64,000 nucleotides of DNA, taken from the NCBI GenBank assembly GCA_026417415.1, contig JAOADG010000008.1:620001-684000 (forward strand), read 5' to 3'. Positions 37,060-46,917 of the stretch are shown one piece after another (position 1 is the stretch's first letter; each line of letters starts with the position of its first letter). Source of the DNA: a bacterium. Its GTDB lineage: Bacteria; Electryoneota; JAOADG01. The translations under genes and the position numbers were made by a program. The notes below the pieces were generated by a model that ran no database searches, was not told the DNA's origin, and worked only from the letters and a program-made list of their open reading frames with translations.

Positions 37060-37929
37060 GTGGCAGTATTACTGGATAAAAATACGCGTGTGATTGTACA
37101 AGGTTTTACAGGGAAAGAAGGCACATTTCATGCCGAACAAATGATTGAATACGGTACAAATGTTGTAGGTGGTGTAACACCCAATAAAGGGGGCACAATG
37201 CATTTAAATCGCCCTGTATTTCACTCTGTATATGAAGCAGTTTCAAAAACAGGTGCTGAAGCAAGTATCATTTTCGTTCCCCCTTCTTTTGCTGCAGATG
37301 CTATTTTAGAAGCTCATGATGCAGGAATACGTTTAATTGTTTGTATTACTGAAGGAATTCCAGTTGCAGACATGATGTTAGTAAAACGCATGTTAAATGG
37401 CTCAACAACGCGTTTAATAGGCCCTAATTGTCCAGGTATTATTACACCCGGTCAAGCTAAGATGGGCATTATGCCAGGTTTTATTCATAAAGAAGGTAAA
37501 ATTGGGGTCGTAAGCCGTTCAGGCACTTTAACGTATGAAGCAGTGCATCAATTAACAAAAATCGGTTTAGGCCAATCTACTTGTGTGGGCATAGGTGGAG
37601 ATCCGGTTCATGGGACAACTTTTATTGATGTAATTCAACTGTTTCAAAACGATTCACAAACTGAAGGTATTGTTTTAATTGGTGAGATTGGTGGAAATGC
37701 AGAAGAAGCGGCAGCATTTTGGATTAAAGAAAATTGCACTAAACCAGTAGTTGCATTTATTGCAGGTCAAACAGCACCTCCAGGTCGCCGAATGGGTCAT
37801 GCCGGTGCAATTATTAGTGGTGGCAAAGGGACAGCACAAGAAAAAATTAAAGTATTACAAGAATGTGGAATCTCCATTTGCCCTACCCCCGCCGCAATTG
37901 GTGAAACAATGAAAAACGCCTTGCGATAA
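37060..37929 (+). CDS. sucD: succinyl-CoA synthetase alpha subunit
   Basis: 289 residues. The CoA-binding Rossmann domain carries [16 protein letters not shown]. The phosphorylated active-site histidine lies in [16 protein letters not shown]. The start is GTG 37060 with AAAAGG upstream. It partners SucC and precedes korD by nine bases. Confidence 0.96.
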   Translation: MAVLLDKNTRVIVQGFTGKEGTFHAEQMIEYGTNVVGGVTPNKGGTMHLNRPVFHSVYEAVSKTGAEASIIFVPPSFAADAILEAHDAGIRLIVCITEGIPVADMMLVKRMLNGSTTRLIGPNCPGIITPGQAKMGIMPGFIHKEGKIGVVSRSGTLTYEAVHQLTKIGLGQSTCVGIGGDPVHGTTFIDVIQLFQNDSQTEGIVLIGEIGGNAEEAAAFWIKENCTKPVVAFIAGQTAPPGRRMGHAGAIISGGKGTAQEKIKVLQECGISICPTPAAIGETMKNALR

Positions 37930-37938
37930 GGAGTTTCA

Positions 37939-38211
37939 ATGGCTGAGAGAAAAAAAGAATCGATTTCGAGTGATGGGAATACCCGTATTGAAATTTATTC
38001 AAATTATTGTAAAGGGTGTCAAATCTGTGCAGAAGTTTGCCCAAAAGGGGTTTTGGTGATGATTGATACACCTGATAAATGGGAAGGTACAGAAGCGGCT
38101 GTAGTTCGAATAGATGAATGCACTGCTTGTATGCTTTGTGAAATTGAATGCCCTGATTTTGCAATTCGTGTGTTTTCTACAAAAGAAAAAAAGAAGTCAG
38201 TTACAGTTTGA
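37939..38211 (+). CDS. korD: 2-oxoacid:ferredoxin oxidoreductase delta subunit (2[4Fe-4S] ferredoxin)
   Basis: 90 residues with two CxxCxxCxxxCP motifs (CKGCQICAEVCP and CTACMLCEIECP), so two [4Fe-4S] clusters. It passes electrons from the TPP-containing core to soluble ferredoxin. It is the first of four kor genes. A ribosome site GGAG precedes ATG 37939. Confidence 0.93.
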   Translation: MAERKKESISSDGNTRIEIYSNYCKGCQICAEVCPKGVLVMIDTPDKWEGTEAAVVRIDECTACMLCEIECPDFAIRVFSTKEKKKSVTV

Positions 38212-38224
38212 TAAAGGAGTTTCA

Positions 38225-39367
38225 GTGCCACAACCAATTAAATTTTATCAAGGGAATGAAATTATAGCCCATGCAGCTGTAACAGCAGGGTGTAAATTTT
38301 TTGCCGGTTATCCGATTACTCCTTCTTCAGAAATTGCTGCTGAAATGGCACATTTGTTGCCACTTTATGGTGGCAGTTTCATTCAAATGGAAGATGAAAT
38401 TGCTGCAATGGGTGCTGTTATTGGCGCTTCGTTGGCTGGCGCTAAATCAATGACAGCAACTTCCGGACCAGGGTTTTCACTAAAACAAGAGCACATTGGA
38501 TTTGCGTGTATTGCAGAAGTTCCGGTGGTAGTTGTAAATGTAATGCGTGGTGGTCCTTCTACCGGATTACCCACTCAACTTTCCCAAGCGGATATTATGC
38601 AAGCACGATGGGGAACGCATGGCGATCATCCAATAATCGCTTTAACACCTGCGTTTCCTGAAGAATTGTTTATGGAAACTGTCCGAGCGTTTAACTTGTC
38701 TGAACAGTTTAGAACACCAGTAATCATATTAATTGATGAGGTTATTGCACATCTTTCGTCTGGGATTGCGTTTCCTACAAGAGAAGAATTAACTATAATT
38801 GAAAGAACCAAGCCGTCTGTACCACCCGATCAGTATTTTCCTTATGATACTTCGTTTGGTTTGGTTCCTCCGATGGCAAATTATTTTGAAGGGTACAATT
38901 TTCACGTTACTGGTTTGTCTCACGATAGAACTGGTTTTCCAACCACAAATCCTGATCTTGTACACAATGATCAAGTAAGACAGCACGAAAAGATTTACAA
39001 AAATATTCATCAAATTGAGAAATGGGAAGAATTTTACTTAGATGATGCTGAGATCGGGATTTTTGCTTATGGAACCTCAGGTCGTTCAGCAATGGACGCC
39101 ATTGTAAGAGCGAGAAAAGAGGGAATTAAGGTCGGATTATTCCGTCCTTTGACCATCTGGCCCTTTCCTGATGATCCAATTCGCGAAAAACTATCTAAAA
39201 TGAAATGTATTATTGTTCCTGAAATTAATCTAGGCCAAGCAATTTTAGAGGTACAAAGAGTATTGGGTCCAGATATACCAATTAAAGGAATTCATCGAGT
39301 AGCCGGGGTTCCTATTCATCCGCGTGAAATACTTGCTCTATTAAAGGAGATAAACAATGAGCTTTGA
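38225..39367 (+). CDS. korA: 2-oxoacid:ferredoxin oxidoreductase alpha subunit
   Basis: About 380 residues. Start GTG 38225 is set by AAAGGAG (38214-38219), five bases upstream; the open frame extends further back but overlaps korD and encodes nothing family-like. It begins IKFYQGNEIIAHAAVTAG, with GYPITPSSEIAAEMA, ATSGPGFSLKQEHIG and RGGPSTGLPTQ as the conserved blocks of the pyrimidine domain. With the beta subunit it probably oxidises 2-oxoglutarate (or fixes CO2 in reverse), judged from the sucCD neighbours. A branched-chain oxoacid substrate is not excluded. Confidence 0.93.
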   Translation: MPQPIKFYQGNEIIAHAAVTAGCKFFAGYPITPSSEIAAEMAHLLPLYGGSFIQMEDEIAAMGAVIGASLAGAKSMTATSGPGFSLKQEHIGFACIAEVPVVVVNVMRGGPSTGLPTQLSQADIMQARWGTHGDHPIIALTPAFPEELFMETVRAFNLSEQFRTPVIILIDEVIAHLSSGIAFPTREELTIIERTKPSVPPDQYFPYDTSFGLVPPMANYFEGYNFHVTGLSHDRTGFPTTNPDLVHNDQVRQHEKIYKNIHQIEKWEEFYLDDAEIGIFAYGTSGRSAMDAIVRARKEGIKVGLFRPLTIWPFPDDPIREKLSKMKCIIVPEINLGQAILEVQRVLGPDIPIKGIHRVAGVPIHPREILALLKEINNEL

Positions 39368-40187
39368 TTATGGTAAGTACATTCGTATGGAGAAAATGCC
39401 ATTTTTATGGTGTCCCGGGTGTGGTATAGGGATAGTCGCGAAAGCATTATATAAAGCATTTGCAGATCTTGGTTGGGAAAATAATGATATTGCAATGGTT
39501 TCAGGGATTGGTTGCACTTCGCGAGTAACAGGTTATACCAATTGTAATACACTACATACAACACACGGTCGTGCATTGACTTTTGCGACCGGAATTAAAA
39601 TCGCACGACCCGATAAACATGTAGTCGTGATGGCTGGCGATGGGGATATTTTGGCAATTGGAGGAAATCATTTTATTCATTCGTGTCGTAGAAATATTGA
39701 CATTACAGTAATCTTAAATAATAATCACATTTATGGGATGACGGGTGGGCAATATTCACCCACTACACCCCAAGGTGCATATGCAGCTACAGCGCCTTAT
39801 GGAAATGTAGATCCTTGTTTTGATGTGGTAGAACTATCAAAAGCAGCAGGAGCAACCTATGTAGCAAGGGGGACTGTTGCTAATGCAGTATTATTAGAAA
39901 AATTAATTCGGAATGGTTTAGCACATCGGGGGTTTTCTGTAATTGAAGTGATTTCCAATTGCCATACTCAATTTGGAAGAAGAAATAGACAACCGGAAGC
40001 AATGCAAATGATCAATGAAATTAAAGAAAGAACAGTACCGTTAGCACGAGCAGAAAAGATGCAACCTGAAGAATTGTATGGGAAATTTGTTGTGGGCGAG
40101 TTGTATCGTGCAAACCGTCCAGAATATACTGAAGAATACGAACGAATGCGTAAAAAAGCGCTTGCTAAACATCAAACCAAAGGTTAA
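39357..40187 (+). CDS. korB: 2-oxoacid:ferredoxin oxidoreductase beta subunit (TPP-binding)
   Basis: 276 residues. The cysteines in LWCPGCGIG and later CTSR fit a proximal [4Fe-4S] cluster. The TPP-binding motif is GDGDILAIGGNHFIH followed by NNNHIYGMTGGQ. ATG 39357 overlaps korA by 11 bp, with AAAGGAG just upstream. Full length and intact. Confidence 0.94.
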   Translation: MSFDYGKYIRMEKMPFLWCPGCGIGIVAKALYKAFADLGWENNDIAMVSGIGCTSRVTGYTNCNTLHTTHGRALTFATGIKIARPDKHVVVMAGDGDILAIGGNHFIHSCRRNIDITVILNNNHIYGMTGGQYSPTTPQGAYAATAPYGNVDPCFDVVELSKAAGATYVARGTVANAVLLEKLIRNGLAHRGFSVIEVISNCHTQFGRRNRQPEAMQMINEIKERTVPLARAEKMQPEELYGKFVVGELYRANRPEYTEEYERMRKKALAKHQTKG

Positions 40188-40191
40188 TCCA

Positions 40192-40779
40192 ATGAGAAAC
40201 TGGACCCATTACGAAGCAAGATTTGGTGCAGTCGGTGGACAAGGAGTAGTTCTAGCAGGTGCAATACTTGCTGATGCTGCCGTTTTTTACGAAAATTTAA
40301 AAGCAGTGACATCGCCACAATACACAGCTCAAGTGCGAGGTGGTGCTACCAAAGTAGATGTAATCATTGATACCCAAGAGATCCTTTTCCCACAGACGTA
40401 CATCATAGATTTTTTTCTTGCGATGTCTCAACGAGCATTTGACCGATATGTAAGTGACACTTCACCAGATGGCACCATTTTAATAGAACCGTCATTAGTT
40501 ACCGATTATTCAAAAGCACCTGCTAAGGTTTATGCGATGCCAATTATTTTACTTACTAAAAGGGAAGTTGGAAAGATGGTGATGACTTCTGTTGTCGCAT
40601 TAGGTGCTATGGTAGCAATGTCAAAGGTAGTTTCAGAAGAAGCAATTCGTAAAGCTGTATTAAAAAATGCTCCAAAAGGAACAGAACAACTTAATTTGAA
40701 AGCCCTTGCGTTAGGTTTAGAATGGGGCAATGAGCTTATTAAAAAAGGACCAATTTATAGACCATCTAAAGGAGAATGA
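40192..40779 (+). CDS. korC: 2-oxoacid:ferredoxin oxidoreductase gamma subunit
   Basis: About 195 residues. Start ATG 40192 (MRNWTHYEARFG), eight bases after AAAGG. The longer open frame running back into korB is not coding. Family blocks: GAVGGQGVVLAGAILADAA, TSPQYTAQVRGGATKVDVII, and the late VVALGAMVAMS. It completes the four-subunit Kor set. Its TGA is followed directly by ndk. Confidence 0.93.
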   Translation: MRNWTHYEARFGAVGGQGVVLAGAILADAAVFYENLKAVTSPQYTAQVRGGATKVDVIIDTQEILFPQTYIIDFFLAMSQRAFDRYVSDTSPDGTILIEPSLVTDYSKAPAKVYAMPIILLTKREVGKMVMTSVVALGAMVAMSKVVSEEAIRKAVLKNAPKGTEQLNLKALALGLEWGNELIKKGPIYRPSKGE

Positions 40780-41196
40780 ATGGAAAGAACCCTATGTATA
40801 ATCAAACCAGATGCGGTAAAAGAGAATCATATTGGAGATATTATCCATATTATTGAACGTGAAGGTTTTTTGATCGGTGCTATGGAAATGTTGCAATTAA
40901 CAAAGCAACAAGCTGAAAATTTTTATGCTATTCATAAAGAAAGACCATTTTTTCAATCATTAGTACAATATATGACTTCTGGACCAGTAGTGGTTCTGGC
41001 ATTGTTTCGTGAAAATGCTGTTACTCATTGGCGAAATGTCATAGGTTCTACAAATCCCATGGAAGCAGATTATGGGACTATTCGTCGTATGTTCGGAAAG
41101 TCAATAGAAGCCAATGCTGTTCATGGCAGTGATTCTATAGAAAACGGTGAAAAAGAGACAGATTTTTTCTTTAAAGGAACTTACCTGTTACGGTAG
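40780..41196 (+). CDS. ndk: nucleoside diphosphate kinase
   Basis: Balances NTP pools by phosphate transfer through a phospho-histidine. 138 residues, normal length. [14 protein letters not shown] opens the fold, and the catalytic His115 lies in [19 protein letters not shown] lies just upstream of ATG 40780, in the end of korC. Its place after sucCD/kor may help use the nucleotide made by succinyl-CoA synthetase. Confidence 0.96.
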   Translation: MERTLCIIKPDAVKENHIGDIIHIIEREGFLIGAMEMLQLTKQQAENFYAIHKERPFFQSLVQYMTSGPVVVLALFRENAVTHWRNVIGSTNPMEADYGTIRRMFGKSIEANAVHGSDSIENGEKETDFFFKGTYLLR

Positions 41197-41213
41197 TTTC
41201 TAAGGAGCGATCA

Positions 41214-42158
41214 GTGAATGAAACGTTAAAAGAGATTTTAGGTACAATTCCAGAAACGCCAAATGATGAAATCACCCCAGCAACACTTGGAAGGATTGGA
41301 ATTATTGGCGGTGGACAAATGGGACGCGGGATTGCTTGGACTGTCGCGGCAAAAGGGATTGATGTCATTTTAGTGGAACAAGATGAAGAGAGTTTAAAGC
41401 ATTCTTTAGATATATTAGAAGAAGAATTAAATTATGAAATTTCACGTTGGGGTTTAACCAATTCTGATAAACGTGCGATTTTATCAAGAATTAAAGGAAC
41501 AACAAGTTATGATGTTTTACAAAATGAGATAATCATAATTGAGGCAATTACTGAGTCAATTGATGCAAAAAAGAATTTGTTTAGAAAGTTGGATTCTTTC
41601 TTAGGAAAAAATTGTATTTTAGTATCCAATACCTCTACACTTTCTCTTACTGAAATCGCTTCTGTTACCCAGCGTGCTGAAAAATGTATTGGAATGCATT
41701 TTCTAAACCCTGTTCCAAAAGTTCAAGTAGTAGAGATTGTTCGTGGTTTAAAAACGAGTCAAGCAACTTTTGAATTTGTTAAAAAATTTGCAGAACGAAT
41801 AGGTAAACAAGTCGTAGAGGTTTATGAATCGCCCGGTTATGTGACCACACGGGTTATTTTGCCTATGTTAAATGAAGCAATGTATGTTTTAATGGAAGGT
41901 GTGGCGGATGAAGAAGGAATTGATAATGCTTTGAGGTTAGGGTATGGATTAAACATTGGTCCATTACAATTGGCTGATACGATTGGTTTAGATGAAGTTC
42001 TTTTATGGATGGAGCAACTATTTAAAGATTATGGTGATTTAAAATATCGGCCTTGTCCATTATTAAAAAAGCTCGTACGTGCTGGGAATTTAGGTAAAAA
42101 GACCGGTCGTGGCTTTTTCTGTTATGATGAACAAGGTAAACCAATTACATCATCATAA
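41214..42158 (+). CDS. hbd: 3-hydroxyacyl-CoA (3-hydroxybutyryl-CoA) dehydrogenase
   Basis: 314 residues. After a ~25-residue extension the NAD-binding [14 protein letters not shown] motif begins. [12 protein letters not shown] and [19 protein letters not shown] are family blocks, and the C-terminal helical domain includes SPGYVTTRV and [16 protein letters not shown]. The enzyme interconverts acetoacetyl-CoA and 3-hydroxybutyryl-CoA or longer analogues. The thiolase and enoyl-CoA hydratase partners are not in this window. The start is GTG 41214 with AAGGAG upstream. Confidence 0.9.
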   Translation: MNETLKEILGTIPETPNDEITPATLGRIGIIGGGQMGRGIAWTVAAKGIDVILVEQDEESLKHSLDILEEELNYEISRWGLTNSDKRAILSRIKGTTSYDVLQNEIIIIEAITESIDAKKNLFRKLDSFLGKNCILVSNTSTLSLTEIASVTQRAEKCIGMHFLNPVPKVQVVEIVRGLKTSQATFEFVKKFAERIGKQVVEVYESPGYVTTRVILPMLNEAMYVLMEGVADEEGIDNALRLGYGLNIGPLQLADTIGLDEVLLWMEQLFKDYGDLKYRPCPLLKKLVRAGNLGKKTGRGFFCYDEQGKPITSS

Positions 42159-42178
42159 ATGGATTGAAAGTTTTTCGT

Positions 42179-42215
42179 CCTCTTTAAGTACTTCAGTGAA
42201 AGTAGTAAGAGGCGG
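42179..42215 (+). promoter_or_regulatory. PyrR-binding anti-antiterminator hairpin of the pyr leader
   Basis: The upper stem TACTT (42189-42193)/AAGTA (42200-42204) closes a hexaloop CAGTGA, matching the CNGNGA loop known for PyrR binding sites. An internal loop (TAAG/GT) separates it from a lower stem CCTCTT (42179-42184)/AAGAGG (42207-42212). GGCGG (42211-42215) can alternatively pair with CCGCC (42245-42249) inside the terminator, giving an antiterminator. PyrR bound with UMP should favour the terminator. It lies directly upstream of pyrR itself. Confidence 0.8.
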
Positions 42216-42238
42216 ATAGCAATGTTTGAATAGAAACA

Positions 42239-42265
42239 ACGCACCCGCCAAGGTGCGTGTTTTTT
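42239..42265 (+). terminator. pyr operon attenuator terminator
   Basis: ACGCACC (42239-42245) pairs with GGTGCGT (42252-42258) around CGCCAA, then G and six T residues. It lies only a few bases before the pyrR ribosome site (AGGAG, 42268-42272), so it acts as a regulated attenuator rather than an operon end. Confidence 0.85.
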
Positions 42266-42281
42266 ATAGGAGTTTGTTTTT

Positions 42282-42842
42282 ATGGACATTAGAATGAATC
42301 AATATGTCCTTTTGGATGCGGATGCTTTTCAAAGAACCATTCGTAGGCTTGCACACGAGTTAATTGAAAAAAACGCATCTGCAGGTAACTATGTTTTAAT
42401 AGGTATTCAAACTCGTGGTGTTCCTTTAGCGGAAAGATTGTCCAAATACTTGTCTGAAATTGATGGCAAAACTGTACCTGTAGGTTCAATTGATATCACT
42501 TTGTATAGAGACGATTACCGAACTTTACTTAAAAGTGAGCTTCCTCGGGCAAACGAACTTCCCTTTTCAGTAGATGGGAAAAACATTGTTTTAGTTGATG
42601 ATGTACTTTATACGGGTAGAACAGTACGGGCTGCTATTGATGAAATAATGAGTTTTGGAAGGCCTCAACGAATCCAGTTATTGGTCTTAATTGATCGCGG
42701 ACACAGGCAATTACCAATACGAGCTGATTATGTTGGAAAAAATGTTCCAACTTCAATTCAGGATGAAATAAAAGTTAGAATGAAAGAAGTGGATGGTGTT
42801 GATGAAGTGTTATTAGTTAAAAATGAGGTGGGAAATGAGTAA
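42282..42842 (+). CDS. pyrR: pyrimidine operon attenuator / uracil phosphoribosyltransferase
   Basis: 186 residues with the PRPP-binding motif NIVLVDDVLYTGRTVRAA and the FDRG-like block LLVLIDRGHRQLPI. Type I phosphoribosyltransferase fold with basic RNA-contact residues typical of PyrR. It regulates the pyr operon by RNA binding, and its own leader carries the matching CNGNGA hairpin. ATG 42282 follows AGGAG by nine bases. Overlaps pyrB by 8 bp. Confidence 0.94.
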   Translation: MDIRMNQYVLLDADAFQRTIRRLAHELIEKNASAGNYVLIGIQTRGVPLAERLSKYLSEIDGKTVPVGSIDITLYRDDYRTLLKSELPRANELPFSVDGKNIVLVDDVLYTGRTVRAAIDEIMSFGRPQRIQLLVLIDRGHRQLPIRADYVGKNVPTSIQDEIKVRMKEVDGVDEVLLVKNEVGNE

Positions 42843-43791
42843 TCCTACACCCTTACCCAATGTTTTTCCATCTTCTCGACATTTATTAGGAATTAAATAC
42901 ATAACTGCTGATGATATCTATTTATATTTAGATACAGCTAGAACATTTCGTGAAGTTTTAGAAAGACCTGTAAGAAATTTACCTACATTACGCGGTGTTC
43001 AAGTTGTTAATTTATTTTTTGAAAATAGCACTAGAACACGATTAAGTTTTGAATTAGCAGAGAAACGATTAGGTGCAGATGTTTTGAATTTTCAATCTAG
43101 TGGTAGCAGCGTCGCAAAAGGCGAAACTTTATTAGATACTATCAGAAATATTGAAGCAATGAAAGTTGACGCTGTGGTTATGAGACATTCTGCGGCTGGT
43201 GCGCCCCTATTTTTATCGGAACGTATTAAAAGTATCGTAATTAATGCTGGTGATGGTGCACATGAACATCCAACACAAGCATTGTTGGATTTATACACTA
43301 TTCGAGAAAAATTTAAAGTATTAAAAGGATTAAAAGTTACTTTAGTTGGAGATATATCCCATAGTCGTGTGGCTATGTCTAATCTAATAGCATTACAAAA
43401 AGTGGGTGCTGTACCAGCAGTTTGTGGTCCATCAACAATGATCCCGAAAGATCTTGAGAAACTTGGATACACAGTTTATCATCATGTAGATGAAGCAATA
43501 CAAAATAGTGATGTGTTGAATGTTTTAAGAATTCAACATGAACGAGCTGCTTCGGGTACTATTCCCTCTATTCGAGAGTACCGGAAGTATTTTGGTATAA
43601 ATCGAAAAAGATTGGAAAAAGCCACTAAACCGTTGCTAATTATGCACCCAGGTCCAATTAACCGTGGAGTAGAATTAGACAGTGACGTAGCAGATGGAGA
43701 ACATAGTGTCATTTTAGATCAGGTAACCAATGGTGTTGCAATACGTATGGCAATCCTATATTTATTGTGTAGAGGAGTCCAAAGTGCTTAA
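42835..43791 (+). CDS. pyrB: aspartate carbamoyltransferase catalytic subunit
   Basis: About 318 residues. Start ATG 42835 with GAGGTG just upstream, rather than the ATG at 42823. Carbamoyl-phosphate site FFENSTRTRLSFE; HPTQALLDLYTI; aspartate-loop region MHPGPINRGVELDSDVAD. Makes carbamoyl-aspartate for UMP synthesis. No pyrI follows. Overlaps pyrC by 8 bp. Confidence 0.95.
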   Translation: MSNPTPLPNVFPSSRHLLGIKYITADDIYLYLDTARTFREVLERPVRNLPTLRGVQVVNLFFENSTRTRLSFELAEKRLGADVLNFQSSGSSVAKGETLLDTIRNIEAMKVDAVVMRHSAAGAPLFLSERIKSIVINAGDGAHEHPTQALLDLYTIREKFKVLKGLKVTLVGDISHSRVAMSNLIALQKVGAVPAVCGPSTMIPKDLEKLGYTVYHHVDEAIQNSDVLNVLRIQHERAASGTIPSIREYRKYFGINRKRLEKATKPLLIMHPGPINRGVELDSDVADGEHSVILDQVTNGVAIRMAILYLLCRGVQSA

Positions 43792-45112
43792 AAATGATTT
43801 ACCGAATTGGGAAATATTTCGAAATAAAGATGTTCTTTTAAAAAACGTAAAGATAATTGATCCTTATCAATTTGAGAAGGAAATCAATGCGGATATACTC
43901 ATTCAAAATGGAAAGTATGAAAAAATTGCATCACCAAATACACTCTCCTTTAATCCAGCGATGAAGGTTGTCGAGAATATTAGCATTTCTCCAGGTTGGT
44001 TTGATTTACATGTACATCTGAGAGAACCAGGTTTTGAACATAAAGAAACTATAGAAACTGGTTTAAATGCTGCTATGGCGGGTGGATTTACTGGTGTAGC
44101 GTGTATGCCCAATACTAACCCAGCTTTGGATAATGCTGCTGTAATTCAATCGTTGTTAGAAAAAGCATCGGGACATCCAGTTTTTCTATCTATAGTCGCT
44201 GCAGCTACAAAAAATCGAGCGGGTAAAGAATTAACAGAACTGGCAGAATTGGCTGAGTTAGGTATTCGTGCTGTCTCAGATGATGGTTCACCAGTAGTGG
44301 ATAGTGGATTAGTAAGGAAGATAATGGAATATGGTTCAATGTTTGGTATAACATTTTTCAGTCATGCTGAAGACCCAAATCTATCTGGAAGAGGGGTAAT
44401 GAATGAAGGAATTTGGAGCACCACATTAGGATTGAATGGAATTCCGACAATCGCTGAAGATGTGATGGTATCTAGAGATATTTTAATTGCTGAATACACG
44501 AAATGTCCTGTGCATATCTGTCATGTAAGTTCTGCAAAAAGTGTAGAATTAATCCGAGAGGCAAAATCAAGGGGAATTCAAGTAACCTGCGAAGCAACGC
44601 CACATCATTTTTCGAAATCTTTAACCGATTCTTCGTTAGTGACTTTTTCAACCAATTTAAAAATGAATCCTCCTTTACGTTCTATGTTTGATGTAGAAGC
44701 CATTCAAAAAGGACTTCAAGATAGTACCATAGATTGCATTGCAACCGATCACGCACCACATTCAATTGAAGAAAAGGAAGTTGAGTTTGATTATGCAGCG
44801 TTTGGAATTACGGGTTTAGAAACTTGTTTTGGTGTTGCATACTCCGAATTGGTTCATAAAGGAGTGTTAACTATTCAGCAATTAATAGAGAAGTTATCCA
44901 TTAATCCACGAAAAATCATGAAATTGCCCCCAATTCCGATTAAAGAAGGAAACATAGCAAACATTACATTATTTGACGAAAAAAAAGTATGGCGATTTGA
45001 AAAAAATCAAACTTTAAGTAAAAGTATCAATTCTCCATTTTATGGAAAAGAATTTATTGGTAAACCATTGGGAATTTTAAGAGAACATTTTTTTTGTTAT
45101 TGTAATAATTGA
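43784..45112 (+). CDS. pyrC: dihydroorotase
   Basis: About 442 residues, class I type. Start GTG 43784 with GAGGAG six bases upstream. Metal ligands are visible in [16 protein letters not shown], in the histidines of FFSHAED and HICHVSSA, and in [14 protein letters not shown]. Cyclises carbamoyl-aspartate to dihydroorotate. Coupled to pyrB. The later pyr genes (pyrD, pyrE, pyrF) and carAB are not in this window. Confidence 0.95.
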   Translation: MLKNDLPNWEIFRNKDVLLKNVKIIDPYQFEKEINADILIQNGKYEKIASPNTLSFNPAMKVVENISISPGWFDLHVHLREPGFEHKETIETGLNAAMAGGFTGVACMPNTNPALDNAAVIQSLLEKASGHPVFLSIVAAATKNRAGKELTELAELAELGIRAVSDDGSPVVDSGLVRKIMEYGSMFGITFFSHAEDPNLSGRGVMNEGIWSTTLGLNGIPTIAEDVMVSRDILIAEYTKCPVHICHVSSAKSVELIREAKSRGIQVTCEATPHHFSKSLTDSSLVTFSTNLKMNPPLRSMFDVEAIQKGLQDSTIDCIATDHAPHSIEEKEVEFDYAAFGITGLETCFGVAYSELVHKGVLTIQQLIEKLSINPRKIMKLPPIPIKEGNIANITLFDEKKVWRFEKNQTLSKSINSPFYGKEFIGKPLGILREHFFCYCNN

Positions 45113-45117
45113 CTTTA

Positions 45118-46917
45118 ATGGATCAGTCAAGAATTCGAAATTTTTGTATTATCGCACATATCGATCATGGTAAATCTACCTTGGCTGATCGTTTGCTTGA
45201 GTATACGCACACAATTCCTGAACGTGAAATGTCCGAACAAGTTTTAGATAGTATGGATCTTGAAAAAGAGCGTGGAATTACAATCAAAGCCCATGCTATC
45301 TCTATGAAATATCGATCTTTAGATGGAGTAGAATATCTATTAAATTTAATTGACACACCTGGCCATGTGGATTTTACTTATGAAGTATCAAGATCACTAG
45401 CAGCATGCGAAGGGGCAATCTTAGTTGTAGATGCATCACAAGGAATAGAAGCACAAACACTTTCCAATGTCTATATGGCTATTGATGCAAACTTAGAAAT
45501 TATCCCTGTTGTGAATAAAATAGATCTTCCTTCTGCTGATATTCAAGGTGTAACGCAGCAAATTGTAGATCTTCTTGGTTGTGACACAAAAGATGTGATA
45601 GCGGTTTCTGGAAAGACAGGACAAAATGTAGAGATACTATTAGAAACTATCGTCAACAGAATCCCGCCACCTCAAGGAGATCCTTATGCACCTTTACAAG
45701 CGATTATCTTCGATTCAATGTATGATAATTATCGAGGTGCAATTGCCTATATACGTATTGTTAACGGTACATTGCGAAAAAGAGATTGGATATTATTTAT
45801 GAAAACCGGAGCACAATACGAAACAGAAGAAATCGGAACTTTACGGTTAGGTCGATTTCCTTGTGATGAATTGACACCAGGAATGGTAGGATATCTAATT
45901 TCTGGCTCGAAAGAAGTAAAAGAGACGCGCGTAGGCGATACTGTTACTCATCGTTTTAATCCTTGTTCAAGTGCTTTACCGGGTTACCATGAACCAAAAC
46001 CGATGGTTTTTGCAGGAGTATATCCAACCAATGCTGATGATTTTCAAGAATTGCGTGATTCTTTAGAAAAATTACGTCTAAATGATGCTTCTTTATTTGT
46101 AGAACCCGAATCTTCGGGTATTCTTGGGTTTGGTTTCAGATGTGGCTTTTTAGGTTTGTTGCATATGGAAATTGTCATTGAACGCTTAGAAAGAGAGTAT
46201 CATTTAGATTTAATTACAACTGTTCCATCAGTAGAATACAAAGTTTATCTGACCAATGGTGAGATGAAAATAGTGGATAACCCAGCTCATTGGCCTTCGC
46301 CTGCGCAAATTCAATATACTGAAGAACCATACGTTTCTGCTTCTACGATTACTCCGACTGAATACATTGGCGCAATTATGAAGTTGGCTATGGAGCGTCG
46401 TGGTATTTACAAAACTACTGAATATCTATCACCTGAACGTGCTCGGTTGTCTTTTGAATTTCCTTTATCAGAAATCGTTTTTGATTTTTATGACCGACTA
46501 AAATCCATTACACGTGGTTATGCAAGTTTTGATTATGAATACAAAGATTACCGTATGGCAAAATTAGTGAAATTAGACATTATCATCAATGGTGATGTTG
46601 TAGATGGCCTTTCTATGATTGTTTTTCAAGATAAAGCGTATGAATGGGGAAGAAGAACAGTGGATAAATTGAAAGAATTAATTCCACGTCAGTTGTTTGT
46701 GGTTGCTATTCAAGCAGCAATCGGTGGGAAAGTGATAGCACGTGCTACAATTTCTGCATTAAGGAAGGATGTATTAGCTAAATGCTATGGTGGGGATATC
46801 ACAAGAAAACGTAAATTGCTTGAAAAACAAAAAGAAGGTAAAAAAAGAATGAAACAGATCGGTTCGGTTGAGATACCGAAAGAAGCATTTGTAGCAATAT
46901 TGAAAGTAGATACATAA
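45118..46917 (+). CDS. lepA: elongation factor 4 (LepA)
   Basis: Ribosome-associated GTPase, about 599 residues. P-loop [16 protein letters not shown], the G2/G3 region with RGITIKA and [16 protein letters not shown] in [11 protein letters not shown]. The C-terminal LepA domain is present to the end ([19 protein letters not shown]). ATG 45118 is preferred to TTG 45109, which would overlap pyrC. No Shine-Dalgarno is visible. TAATG overlap with lepB. Confidence 0.96.
   Translation: MDQSRIRNFCIIAHIDHGKSTLADRLLEYTHTIPEREMSEQVLDSMDLEKERGITIKAHAISMKYRSLDGVEYLLNLIDTPGHVDFTYEVSRSLAACEGAILVVDASQGIEAQTLSNVYMAIDANLEIIPVVNKIDLPSADIQGVTQQIVDLLGCDTKDVIAVSGKTGQNVEILLETIVNRIPPPQGDPYAPLQAIIFDSMYDNYRGAIAYIRIVNGTLRKRDWILFMKTGAQYETEEIGTLRLGRFPCDELTPGMVGYLISGSKEVKETRVGDTVTHRFNPCSSALPGYHEPKPMVFAGVYPTNADDFQELRDSLEKLRLNDASLFVEPESSGILGFGFRCGFLGLLHMEIVIERLEREYHLDLITTVPSVEYKVYLTNGEMKIVDNPAHWPSPAQIQYTEEPYVSASTITPTEYIGAIMKLAMERRGIYKTTEYLSPERARLSFEFPLSEIVFDFYDRLKSITRGYASFDYEYKDYRMAKLVKLDIIINGDVVDGLSMIVFQDKAYEWGRRTVDKLKELIPRQLFVVAIQAAIGGKVIARATISALRKDVLAKCYGGDITRKRKLLEKQKEGKKRMKQIGSVEIPKEAFVAILKVDT

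Noticed and set aside
38114-38224. N-terminal extension of korA
   Set aside because: It overlaps korD in another frame and has no family resemblance. GTG 38225 has an AAAGGAG site.
40078-40191. N-terminal extension of korC
   Set aside because: It lies within korB and is not family-like. ATG 40192 has an AAAGG site and starts at the family boundary.
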